This document shows positions 7,870 through 14,585 of a stretch of 21,681 nucleotides of DNA, piece by piece. Every line of letters begins with the position of its first letter. Positions within the stretch are counted from its first letter, which is position 1. A program made the position numbers and the translations under genes. The notes under the pieces were generated by a model that did no database searches, was not told the origin of the DNA, and saw only the letters and a program-made list of their open reading frames with translations. Source of the DNA: Flavobacteriales bacterium UBA3376 (GTDB lineage Bacteria; Bacteroidota; Bacteroidia; Flavobacteriales; Weeksellaceae); NCBI GenBank assembly GCA_002359055.1, contig DEQC01000089.1, positions 32,429 to 54,109 of the forward strand, written 5' to 3'.

Positions 7870-8898
7870 TTAGCTCTGAATTGGGAAATATACTTTGATT
7901 TGAGGTTGTGTATTATTATCATTGTTCGGAACTATGATGATTTCCTCCCAATATTTATGACCAATATTGATATTGTTGTTTTTTGCATAAGCTTTCATTT
8001 CTGTGATGGTTTCAGCCAAGGTTTCATAACTTCCTTGATGAATGCATACGAGGGTTTGATTGGCTTCTATGGCAAATAATTCCATGTTTTCAGCTGCTTC
8101 CACAGATTCGACTATAGGATAACCGCTGTAGAATTCAATTTCATCATCAGCTATGTTTATTTTATCGAAATAGATAATTGCTTTTCCGACGAGATTAGGA
8201 TTGACTTTTTTATAGTCCACGAGATAACTGTAGATTTCTCCCAGAGATTCATCGACTGCCGTTCTCAATTCTTCATTTTCCAGAGAAGTCATATTGTGAA
8301 TAGCGATGAGTTTTTTTCCTTCGAAATTTTCAATTTTGATATCACCAGGTTTTAGTGCTTGTGCTTGTTCAGTGGTTAGAGCTGCTATGTTGATATAATT
8401 TTCTAAATTATCAAATCCACTTTCCAATTTACTGACAAGGTTTTGTGAGGTGAAATAAGCGAAATACCTTGAAAAGTAATTTAATTTTTCACTTGATATT
8501 TCCCATTTTATTTTAGTTGTAGCCGAATCTACGGTTTCAAAAAAGACTTTCATTTGGGAATTTCTCCCCAAATCAAAACCTTCTAAATTATATTCGATAG
8601 TTTCCGTCGGTTGCGATTTTGTAATGGTCAATGTTCCATTTTTATTTTTTGTATTCCAATTGTATCCAGCACCTTCACCTCGATAAGGAGAGAAGAAGTC
8701 TTTTTGTGCAGTGGTGTCATTGTAAGTCCATGGTTCCCATTTGGAAAATTCATTGAGATTGTTGAAATCTTCAAAAATCATCCCTGGTTGAACTTGAAAG
8801 TCCCTTTCTACCGATACGTTGATGGTGTTGGGTAGAAAGAATGGAATGATAAATATGGCAATAAAAACTACTATTAAAATTTGAGCTATTCTTCTCAT
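7870..8898 (-). CDS. Membrane-anchored SRPBCC / GyrI-like effector-binding fusion protein
   Basis: The 342-residue product starts MRRIAQILIVVFIAIFIIPFFLP, a single N-terminal membrane anchor. Residues about 25-170 resemble the SRPBCC (polyketide cyclase/START-like) fold, with the typical opening of a charged strand, 'FEDFNNLNEFSKWEPW', and a long final helix. Residues about 185-342 resemble the GyrI-like/AraC effector-binding fold ('IENFEGKKLIAIHNMTSLE', later 'YIPI/VYFPIQS'-like end strands). Both folds bind small hydrophobic or cationic ligands in related proteins. No DNA-binding domain is present, so it is not an AraC-type regulator. The ligand and role are unknown. A TTG two codons upstream is possible, but the ATG at 8898 is preferred. 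It lies 75 bases upstream of uvrA on the same strand, with no terminator visible between them, so some read-through into uvrA is possible. Confidence 0.75.
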   Translation of the reverse strand: MRRIAQILIVVFIAIFIIPFFLPNTINVSVERDFQVQPGMIFEDFNNLNEFSKWEPWTYNDTTAQKDFFSPYRGEGAGYNWNTKNKNGTLTITKSQPTETIEYNLEGFDLGRNSQMKVFFETVDSATTKIKWEISSEKLNYFSRYFAYFTSQNLVSKLESGFDNLENYINIAALTTEQAQALKPGDIKIENFEGKKLIAIHNMTSLENEELRTAVDESLGEIYSYLVDYKKVNPNLVGKAIIYFDKINIADDEIEFYSGYPIVESVEAAENMELFAIEANQTLVCIHQGSYETLAETITEMKAYAKNNNINIGHKYWEEIIIVPNNDNNTQPQIKVYFPIQS

Positions 8899-8944
8899 TA
8901 TCAAATCGATTTAAGTTAGCAACTAATTATGCATAAAATAATAA

Positions 8945-8952
8945 CAAAAATA
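8945..8952 (-). promoter_or_regulatory. -7 element for the SRPBCC/GyrI-like gene (TATTTTTG)
   Basis: Minus-strand bases 8952-8945 read TATTTTTG, matching TAnnTTTG, about 47 bases above the ATG. No clear -33 TTG is seen at the expected distance. Confidence 0.35.
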
Positions 8953-8984
8953 GATAAACTAAAAGAATTTGTGTTATAAAATTA

Positions 8985-8992
8985 TATATTTG
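8985..8992 (+). promoter_or_regulatory. -7 element for the DUF937 gene (TATATTTG)
   Basis: TATATTTG is an exact and common form of the Bacteroidota -7 element, 22 bases before the ATG at 9015. The nearest TTTG (8968-8971) gives a spacer of only 13 bases, so the -33 part is weak. Confidence 0.5.
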
Positions 8993-9014
8993 ATAAAATA
9001 TAAACAACTTAAAT

Positions 9015-9599
9015 ATGAATGTTCAAGAATTATTGAATGGTCCGTTGGGACAACAAATGGTTGACGGAGTATCGAGTCAACTTGGAATAGGAGAGGGACA
9101 AGCTAAGACTGCAGTTTCTACGGCTGTTCCTTTATTGCTGACCGCTTTAAATAAAAATGCAGAAAAAGGTGATGCTAATAATATAATCAATGCTTTGTCG
9201 AAGCATGATGGAAGTATATTGGATAATATCAGTGGATTTTTGAATGAAGGGAATTTTTCTGATGGCAATAGTATTTTGGGGCATGTTTTGGGAAATAAAA
9301 AGAATGATGTTTCAAATGCAGTTGCGAAGTCTTCTGGATTGAGTGCTGGACAGATTTCTCAAGTTTTAGCTATGATTGCACCAATTGTAATGGGTTATTT
9401 GGGCAAAGAGAAGAAGCAAGGAAAATTGGATGGAGGCGATTTAACTTCAGTTTTAGGAAGTTTGCTCGGAGGTGATGGTCAATCGAGTCAAATGGGTGGC
9501 TTGTTGGACAGTCTTTTGGGGGAATCTTCTAAAAAAGGTGGAGGATTGTCAGATTTAGGAGGAAAAATTTTAGGAGGATTGTTTGGTGGAAAAAAATAA
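9015..9599 (+). CDS. DUF937 family protein
   Basis: The 194-residue protein has the DUF937 pattern: an N-terminal helical region 'LLNGPLGQQMVDGVSSQLGIGEGQAKTAVSTAVPLLLTALNKNA', a second copy-like helical region 'VAKSSGLSAGQISQVLAMIAPIVMGYLGKEKK', and a glycine-rich tail with repeated GGxLGxLLG segments ending GGLFGGKK. There is no signal peptide and no clear membrane segment. The function of this family is not established. It is divergent from the SRPBCC/GyrI-like gene, has its own TATATTTG element, and ends just before a strong terminator, so it is probably transcribed alone. The family call is from memory of the repeated helical pattern and composition; no enzyme motif is visible. Confidence 0.75.
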   Translation: MNVQELLNGPLGQQMVDGVSSQLGIGEGQAKTAVSTAVPLLLTALNKNAEKGDANNIINALSKHDGSILDNISGFLNEGNFSDGNSILGHVLGNKKNDVSNAVAKSSGLSAGQISQVLAMIAPIVMGYLGKEKKQGKLDGGDLTSVLGSLLGGDGQSSQMGGLLDSLLGESSKKGGGLSDLGGKILGGLFGGKK

Positions 9600-9613
9600 A
9601 TTTAAATGTGTTT

Positions 9614-9653
9614 AAAAAAGGGGGAAAGTTACCATCTACTTTCCCCTTTTTTT
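9614..9653. terminator. Bidirectional intrinsic terminator
   Basis: GGGGAAAGT and ACTTTCCCC form a strong GC-rich stem with an A run before it and a T run of seven after it. Read on either strand the hairpin is followed by a T tract. It therefore serves the DUF937 gene on the plus strand and the 46-codon gene on the minus strand, whose stop codon (9652-9654) lies in its flank. Confidence 0.88.
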
Positions 9654-9792
9654 AGTTCTTGAACAAAGTAATGTAATCGTTCAAGACACTACTTTTAATA
9701 ACTGATAATGTTTTTGAAAAATTTAAAATATTCTGAATGGTTGATTTTTTTGGTGAAAACATTTCACCGATTAAAGAGTAATTGTCTTCCAT
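9652..9792 (-). CDS. Small 46-residue protein downstream of the sigma factor
   Basis: This gene was found by reading the minus strand between the sigma factor and the terminator. ATG at 9792 opens a 46-codon frame ending in TAA, immediately followed by the terminator hairpin. The product starts MEDNYSLIGEMFSPKKSTIQ and continues NILNFSKTLSVIKSS. It has an acidic start, then a basic and hydrophobic stretch that could form one amphipathic helix. No signal peptide, membrane segment or known domain is evident. It starts 73 bases after the sigma factor stop, on the same strand, with no promoter element between them, so co-transcription with the sigma factor is likely. The exact fit between promoter-less leader, frame and terminator supports a real gene. 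Function is unknown; a role with the sigma factor is only an inference. Confidence 0.65.
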   Translation of the reverse strand: MEDNYSLIGEMFSPKKSTIQNILNFSKTLSVIKSSVLNDYITLFKN

Positions 9793-9807
9793 ATTTTAGA
9801 TTTAAAA

Positions 9808-9830
9808 GTTATACATAAATAACGTATAAC
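9808..9830. repeat. Inverted repeat between the sigma factor and the small gene
   Basis: GTTATAC (9808-9814) and GTATAAC (9824-9830) are perfect reverse complements around a nine-base loop. The element is 16 bases above the start codon of the 46-codon gene on the minus strand. It could be an mRNA hairpin affecting translation or stability of the small gene, or an operator. Confidence 0.5.
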
Positions 9831-9865
9831 AGATTGGAATATTGTAAGATATACTCTTTAAAGTG

Positions 9866-10462
9866 TTAAATTAATGTTAAATTTAACTGTTTGTCATCGA
9901 TCAGTTTTCTCAAATTTATCAGTGCGTATCTCATTCTTCCTAAGGCAGTATTGATACTTACATTAGTTTCTTCAGCAATTTCTTTGAAGCTGAGTTCTTT
10001 GAACATTCTCAATTCTAAAACTTCTCTTTGATCTTCCGGAAGGAATTCAATGATAAGTCTTAATTCCTTTAAAATTTGGTCTTTAATAATCTTTGTTTCA
10101 GTACAGTCTTCAGCATCTGCTAAAAAGTCAAAAATCCCAAACTCTTCATTGGTAAAAGTCTCACCTATGGTAGGCATGCGTTTCATAGATCTGAAGTGAT
10201 CGATAGTCAAATTGTGTGCAATACGCATAACCCATGGAAGAAACTTACCTTCTTCCGTATATTTTCCCTCTCTTAAAGTCAAAATAACTTTTACAAAAGT
10301 ATCTTGAAAGATATCTTCAGCAATGTTTTTATTTAAGACTTTCGAGAAAATATAACCGTAAATTCGGTTTTTATGACGTGTGATTAGTACTTCTAACGCA
10401 TCTTCATTGCCCATTAGATAGTGTTTCACTAATTGGGAGTCTTCAATTGTTTGTATATTCAT
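9866..10462 (-). CDS. ECF-type RNA polymerase sigma factor
   Basis: The 198-residue protein has only the two sigma domains needed for promoter recognition. Region 2 spans about residues 23-95, with the core-binding and -10 contacts 'AEDIFQDTFVKVI' (49-60) and 'GKFLPWVMRIAHNLTIDHFRSMKR' (72-95). Region 4 spans about 133-186, with 'LPEDQREVLELRMFKELSFKEIAEETNVSINTALGRMRYALINLRK' containing the helix-turn-helix. There is no N-terminal region 1.1 and no fused anti-sigma or C-terminal extension. In Bacteroidota many such factors lack an adjacent anti-sigma gene, and none is visible here: the next gene downstream encodes only 46 residues. The gene has a good TTG/TATATTTG promoter. Which regulon it controls cannot be told from the window. 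Confidence 0.92.
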   Translation of the reverse strand: MNIQTIEDSQLVKHYLMGNEDALEVLITRHKNRIYGYIFSKVLNKNIAEDIFQDTFVKVILTLREGKYTEEGKFLPWVMRIAHNLTIDHFRSMKRMPTIGETFTNEEFGIFDFLADAEDCTETKIIKDQILKELRLIIEFLPEDQREVLELRMFKELSFKEIAEETNVSINTALGRMRYALINLRKLIDDKQLNLTLI

Positions 10463-10531
10463 CTTAAATCATCAAGTGTTAAAAAAGATAAATATCATTC
10501 GATAGGCAATGTTTTTTATTGTTATACTGAA

Positions 10532-10559
10532 CAAATATATAAAAATATTAATCAAACAA
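10532..10559 (-). promoter_or_regulatory. Promoter for the sigma factor operon (TTG-N17-TATATTTG)
   Basis: On the minus strand TTG at 10559-10557 is followed after 17 bases by TATATTTG at 10539-10532. Both elements and the spacing fit the Bacteroidota vegetative consensus. The predicted start near 10526 gives a leader of about 60 bases. This looks like a primary sigma promoter rather than an autoregulated ECF promoter. Confidence 0.65.
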
Positions 10560-10573
10560 TGATTTTTTTCATA

Positions 10574-10616
10574 AAAAAACAAACCACCTTCAAAATTGAG
10601 GTGGTTTGTTTTTATT
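10574..10616 (-). terminator. Intrinsic terminator downstream of gap
   Basis: AACAAACCACCT and AGGTGGTTTGTT form a long stem with a short loop, 18 bases below the gap stop. Read on the minus strand it is followed by a run of seven T bases. It separates the pfkA-gap unit from the sigma factor promoter. Confidence 0.85.
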
Positions 10617-10633
10617 TTAAAAGATGTAAATTA

Positions 10634-11635
10634 TTATAAGCCAGCTGCATATATGGTCAAGTCAGCCAATTTGTTGCAATAACCCATTTCATTGTCATAC
10701 CATGAAACAAGTTTAACAAAGTTTGGTGATAGCATAATTCCAGCGTTTTTGTCAAAGATTGAAGCTCTTGGATCACCTACAAAATCTTGTGAAACCACTT
10801 CATCTTCAGTATATCCGAGTATACCTTTCATTTCTCCTTCTGAAGCTTCTTTGATCACTTTACAGATTTCTTCATAAGTAGTAGATTTTTCTAATCTTAC
10901 GGTCAAATCCACAGCCGAAACGTTTGCAGTCGGTACGCGGAATGCCATACCAGTTAACTTTCCATTCAACTCAGGAATTACTTTTCCTACTGCTTTTGCA
11001 GCTCCTGTAGATGCTGGAATAATGTTTAAAAGTGCTGAACGTCCACTTCTCCATTTGCTTGAAGTACCATCTACTGTTCTTTGAGAAGCAGTTGTTGCGT
11101 GAATGGTTGTCATCAGACCTTCTGTAATTCCAAAATTATCATTGATAACTTTTGCCAATGGACCTAAACAGTTGGTTGTACAAGAAGCATTCGAAAGAAT
11201 TTTGATATCATCAGTCAATTCGGTGTGGTTTACACCCATTACAAACATAGGTGTGTCGTCTTTTGAAGGTGCCGATAAAATTACTTTTTTCGCGCCCACT
11301 TTAAGATGTGCACCAGCGCTTTCTTTGGTTAGAAATGCACCCGTTGACTCAATGATATAATCTGCTCCAACTTCTCCCCATTTCAAGTTGTTTGGGTCTC
11401 TGTCAGAAAATAAAACGATTTTTTTACCATTTACGATTAAGTTGTTGCCATCGACTTCAACTTCACCATTGAACCTACCATGAACTGAGTCATATTTTAA
11501 TTGATAAGCGGTGTATTCGGGCGATGAAGTACTGTTGATCGCTATAAGTTCTACATTTTCTCTTTCAAGTAAAACACGTGCTACAAGACTTCCAATTCGT
11601 CCAAAACCGTTAATTCCTACTTTAATTGTTGACAT
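10634..11635 (-). CDS. gap: Type I glyceraldehyde-3-phosphate dehydrogenase
   Basis: This cytoplasmic enzyme oxidises and phosphorylates glyceraldehyde 3-phosphate to 1,3-bisphosphoglycerate (glycolysis), or runs the reverse step in gluconeogenesis. The 333-residue product has the Rossmann motif GINGFGRIG (8-16), the active site SNASCTTNC with catalytic Cys152, and catalytic His179 in TTIHATT. The C-terminal WYDNEMGY motif is present. Two positions that mark NAD-specific forms are changed: the residue after AIN, usually Asp, is Ser35, and the GP of the S-loop 'TVDGP' is GT (Thr191), with a one-residue deletion nearby relative to the E. coli protein. This suggests relaxed or NADP-preferring cofactor use. 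It lies 24 bases downstream of pfkA on the same strand, so the two probably form an operon ending at the hairpin near 10595. Confidence 0.96.
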   Translation of the reverse strand: MSTIKVGINGFGRIGSLVARVLLERENVELIAINSTSSPEYTAYQLKYDSVHGRFNGEVEVDGNNLIVNGKKIVLFSDRDPNNLKWGEVGADYIIESTGAFLTKESAGAHLKVGAKKVILSAPSKDDTPMFVMGVNHTELTDDIKILSNASCTTNCLGPLAKVINDNFGITEGLMTTIHATTASQRTVDGTSSKWRSGRSALLNIIPASTGAAKAVGKVIPELNGKLTGMAFRVPTANVSAVDLTVRLEKSTTYEEICKVIKEASEGEMKGILGYTEDEVVSQDFVGDPRASIFDKNAGIMLSPNFVKLVSWYDNEMGYCNKLADLTIYAAGL

Positions 11636-11659
11636 CTTATATGTTTTTATAGTTGTTAT

Positions 11660-12646
11660 TTAACGAGCTAAAATTTCAGCTACTTTTATTAATTCTTTAT
11701 CGATTTCATTGTGTTTCTTTATGGCTTCTTCTATTGAAGTGAACACTATTTTATTGGATTGTAAACCTGCCATAACATTGGTTTTTCCTTCTGTCAAGCC
11801 TTCAACTGCAGCGATACCAAGCCTACTCGCCAAAACTCTATCCATACAACTTGGACTACCGCCTCTTTGAATGTGTCCTAAGACAGTTACTCTGATATCA
11901 TAATCTGGAAAGTGTTCTTTGGTCGCATTGGCCAATTCGTAAACATTACCCAATTCTTCACCTTCGGCTACGACTACCACACTTGAGTTTTTTCCGGAAA
12001 TTTCAGATTTTTCAAGACTGCTGAACAATTCCTCTAAACTATCTTTTACTTCTGGAATTAAAATATCTTGTGCACCAGAACCGATGCCACTGTTGAGAGC
12101 TATAAAACCAGCATCTCTTCCCATAACTTCGATGAAAAACACCCTATTGTGAGAAGTCGCAGTATCTCTAATTCTATCGATGGCTTCGATTGCAGTATTG
12201 AGCGCAGTGTCATATCCAATGGTATAATCCGTTCCAAATATATCATTGTCTATGGTTCCGGGAATTCCTATGAAAGGAATGCCGTATTCTTCATAAAATA
12301 CACTTGCACCTCTGAAAGAACCATCACCTCCGATGATGATGAGTGCATCGATTTCGTTTTCTTGAGTGGTTTGATAAGCCTTCATTCGGCCTTCTTTGGT
12401 TCTAAATTCATCAGAGCGTGCACTTTTTAAGAAAGTTCCGCCTCGATTGATGATATATTTAACTGAACGTGCGTCTAATTTTGACAGTTGGTTGTTGATT
12501 AATCCGTCATAACCTTCACGGATTCCAATTGAGTTTAAGTTGTAATAAGAACAAGCTCTAACTACAGCGCGAATGGCTGTGTTCATTCCTGGTGCGTCAC
12601 CTCCAGATGTTAGTACTCCTATGGTTTTAATACTTGATTTTGACAC
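11660..12646 (-). CDS. pfkA: ATP-dependent 6-phosphofructokinase
   Basis: PfkA phosphorylates fructose 6-phosphate to fructose 1,6-bisphosphate, the committed step of glycolysis. The 328 residues match the bacterial PfkA length (about 320). Visible motifs are SGGDAPGMNTAIR (14-26) at the nucleotide site, GGDGS (106-110), the catalytic PGTIDND (129-135, base Asp133), MGRDAGF, and LGHIQRGG (about 256-263) at the substrate site. The Gly residues in GGDGS and PGTIDND are those of ATP-using enzymes; diphosphate-using forms have Asp and Lys there. The start is GTG at 12646, giving MSKSSIKTIGVLTSGGD. Gap follows after 24 bases. A TATCTTTG element and a small palindrome lie just upstream. Confidence 0.97.
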   Translation of the reverse strand: MSKSSIKTIGVLTSGGDAPGMNTAIRAVVRACSYYNLNSIGIREGYDGLINNQLSKLDARSVKYIINRGGTFLKSARSDEFRTKEGRMKAYQTTQENEIDALIIIGGDGSFRGASVFYEEYGIPFIGIPGTIDNDIFGTDYTIGYDTALNTAIEAIDRIRDTATSHNRVFFIEVMGRDAGFIALNSGIGSGAQDILIPEVKDSLEELFSSLEKSEISGKNSSVVVVAEGEELGNVYELANATKEHFPDYDIRVTVLGHIQRGGSPSCMDRVLASRLGIAAVEGLTEGKTNVMAGLQSNKIVFTSIEEAIKKHNEIDKELIKVAEILAR

Positions 12647-12670
12647 CTAACAAAGTTCTTTTTAGATTCA

Positions 12671-12690
12671 CAAAGATACTGAATGTATCT
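12671..12690 (-). promoter_or_regulatory. -7 element for pfkA-gap overlapped by a short palindrome
   Basis: Minus-strand bases 12678-12671 read TATCTTTG, matching TAnnTTTG, about 25 bases above the GTG start. The same bases form half of a perfect repeat: AGATAC (12674-12679) and GTATCT (12685-12690) around TGAAT. A protein bound there would cover the promoter. No clear -33 TTG is present. Confidence 0.4.
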
Positions 12691-12724
12691 CTTATAATAA
12701 AGTAATTATTTATCAAACATTTAA

Positions 12725-13360
12725 TCATTCAAATTCACGAATTCTCTCCAATCTTCCGGATTGAAAATCTTTGCGCAAAATCACTTCTATGTATGAATCC
12801 TCTCTTACTTTATGCGTATCAAATTCTGTTTTTAAGTCCAATTCATAGGCACCTCCTGCAGCGTTCCAAATGAATGCATTGACACCACCTCTTAATTCTC
12901 GGATGATTTCATAAGCGGTTTTGCCAGTTTCTCTGTGGATCAATTTAATTAGAATTTGACCTCTCGATAAAGAAAGATCTCTCAACTGTTTTTCGAATTG
13001 ATCGGCTAATTCTTTTTGCCTTTGTTTGATGTATTTTTTCTTCTGTCTATTATTGGTGAAATATTGAGCGGTATCTTGAATGGAATTGTATTCGTCAACG
13101 GCGATTTTGACATATGGCCAAACATCTCTGACTCTTTTTCTCAGCCAAATATAATATTTCTTCTCCATTTCCGTTTTAAGATTGACGTGGAGAATTTTTG
13201 CATCTTCCAATAAAACAGTGTCATGAACATATAAATCATCGACAGTAATAGAATCCAATTCAGCAAACTCTCGCTTGACCTCAGCTGAGTTATTTATTTC
13301 TTGTCCGAATATAAAATTACTTAATAAAAAGAAAATTAAAAGTGAAACTTTCCAACTCAT
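12725..13360 (-). CDS. DUF4294 domain exported protein
   Basis: The 211-residue protein opens with a signal peptide (MSWKVSLLIFFLLSNFIFGQ, cleavage after about residue 19-20), so it is exported to the periplasm. The mature part fits the Bacteroidota family DUF4294: a conserved 'KYYIWLRKRVRDVWPYVKIAVDEY' helix, a basic 'NRQKKKYIKQRQKELADQFEKQLRDLSLSRGQILIKLIHRETGKTAYEIIRELRGG' core, and a 'FIWNAAGGAYELDLKTEFD' strand region. Function is not established. No lipobox cysteine follows the signal. It is divergent from the M42 peptidase gene, with 58 bases between the starts. It lies 78 bases upstream of pfkA on the same strand without a terminator, so read-through is possible, but pfkA also has its own element. 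Confidence 0.82.
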   Translation of the reverse strand: MSWKVSLLIFFLLSNFIFGQEINNSAEVKREFAELDSITVDDLYVHDTVLLEDAKILHVNLKTEMEKKYYIWLRKRVRDVWPYVKIAVDEYNSIQDTAQYFTNNRQKKKYIKQRQKELADQFEKQLRDLSLSRGQILIKLIHRETGKTAYEIIRELRGGVNAFIWNAAGGAYELDLKTEFDTHKVREDSYIEVILRKDFQSGRLERIREFE

Positions 13361-13395
13361 AATAGTTGCTTTATCAAAAATTGTTCCTATTTTGT

Positions 13396-13403
13396 TATTT
13401 TTG
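13396..13403 (+). promoter_or_regulatory. -7 element for the M42 peptidase gene (TATTTTTG)
   Basis: TATTTTTG fits TAnnTTTG and ends 15 bases before the ATG at 13419, which implies a leader of only about 10 bases. No -33 TTG lies at the normal distance (candidates give 12 or 27 bases). Confidence 0.35.
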
Positions 13404-13418
13404 TGAAAATTATAAATT

Positions 13419-14504
13419 ATGGTACAATCTAAGTTTTTTACTGAAGAATCAATGGATTTTTTAGAAAAGTATTTAAATACAAGTTCTCCAACGGGCTATG
13501 AAATGGAAGGTCAGAAAGTTTGGACAAAATATATTCAACCCTATGTAGATGAAATTCGTTCGGATAACTATGGAACAGCTTACGGTGTGATCAATCCTGA
13601 AGCAAAATATAAAGTGGTTTTGGAGGCTCATGCGGATGAAATTTCATGGTATGTAAATTATATTTCCAAAGAAGGAATGATTTACGTGATTAGAAATGGT
13701 GGTTCCGATGCTGTTATAGCTCCTTCGAAAAGAGTGAATATCCACACCAAAAAGGGAATAGTTAAAGGTGTTTTTGGATGGCCAGCTATTCATACGAGAA
13801 TCAACGGTAAGGATGAACTTCCAGAATTAGATACGATTTGGATCGATTGTGGAGTGAGTTCAAAAGAGGAAGTCGAAGCTTTGGGTGTTCATGTGGGTTG
13901 TGTAATTACTTATCCAGATGAATTTATGGTGTTGAATGATAATTATTTTGTTTGTCGAGCCTTGGACAATAGAGTAGGTGGTTATATGATAGCTGAAGTG
14001 GCTCGATTGATACATGAAAATAAAGATAAAATCGATTTTGGATTGTATTTTACAAATTCAGTTCAAGAAGAAGTTGGATTAAGAGGAGCGGAAATGATCA
14101 CAAAAACTATAAAACCTGATGTGGCAATAGTTACTGATGTTACGCATGATACTTCTACGCCTAAAATGAGTAAGAATAAAGAAGGTGATCTAAAATGTGG
14201 TGATGGTCCTGTTGTAACTTATGCGCCAGCGGTTCAAAATAATTTGAGAGAACTCATCATTGATGCAGCTGAGGAAAAGAAGATTCCTTTTCAACGCGCT
14301 GCAAGTAGCCGCGTGACGGGTACAGATACCGATGCGTTTGCTTATAGCAACGGTGGTGTGCCTTCGGCTTTGATTTCTCTACCGCTTAGATATATGCATA
14401 CAACTGTTGAAATGGTGCATAAAAAAGATGTAGAAAATACCATTCGTTTGATGTATGAAGCTGTAAAAAGAATTGAAAACAATCAAGATTTTAAATATTT
14501 TTAA
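13419..14504 (+). CDS. M42 family metallo-aminopeptidase
   Basis: M42 enzymes are large cytoplasmic dinuclear metal aminopeptidases (often tetrahedral dodecamers) that degrade peptides from proteolysis. The 361 residues match the family. All expected site residues can be picked out: His71 and Asp73 in LEAHADE, bridging Asp183 in CRALDNR, Glu217 (general base) and Glu218 in VQEEVGLRG, Asp240 in VTDVTHD, and His327 in RYMHTTVE. No signal peptide is present, consistent with cytoplasmic action. Substrate preference cannot be judged from the sequence; related proteins are named glutamyl aminopeptidase or, wrongly, endoglucanase. The gene ends at a clear terminator and is transcribed alone, divergent from the DUF4294 gene. 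Confidence 0.94.
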   Translation: MVQSKFFTEESMDFLEKYLNTSSPTGYEMEGQKVWTKYIQPYVDEIRSDNYGTAYGVINPEAKYKVVLEAHADEISWYVNYISKEGMIYVIRNGGSDAVIAPSKRVNIHTKKGIVKGVFGWPAIHTRINGKDELPELDTIWIDCGVSSKEEVEALGVHVGCVITYPDEFMVLNDNYFVCRALDNRVGGYMIAEVARLIHENKDKIDFGLYFTNSVQEEVGLRGAEMITKTIKPDVAIVTDVTHDTSTPKMSKNKEGDLKCGDGPVVTYAPAVQNNLRELIIDAAEEKKIPFQRAASSRVTGTDTDAFAYSNGGVPSALISLPLRYMHTTVEMVHKKDVENTIRLMYEAVKRIENNQDFKYF

Positions 14505-14521
14505 GGTTATTATTTTGAAAG

Positions 14522-14556
14522 AAAAATGCGAGCTCAATCATGAACTCGCATTTTTT
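14522..14556. terminator. Intrinsic terminator between M42 peptidase and lipoprotein genes
   Basis: AAAAATGCGAG (14522-14532) pairs with CTCGCATTTTTT (14545-14556). On the plus strand six T bases follow the stem, ending the peptidase transcript; on the minus strand five T bases follow, so it may also serve the convergent lipoprotein gene. Confidence 0.85.
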
Positions 14557-14585
14557 ATTGGTTAAATTTTATCTTGAAATTTAAA

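Noticed and set aside
10433..10639. 68-codon plus-strand frame over the sigma factor promoter and gap terminator
   Set aside because: It overlaps the sigma start, its promoter and a terminator hairpin, all of which explain the sequence better.
12068..12430. 120-codon open frame on the plus strand inside pfkA
   Set aside because: It is antisense to conserved PfkA motifs and its composition is that of a shadow frame.
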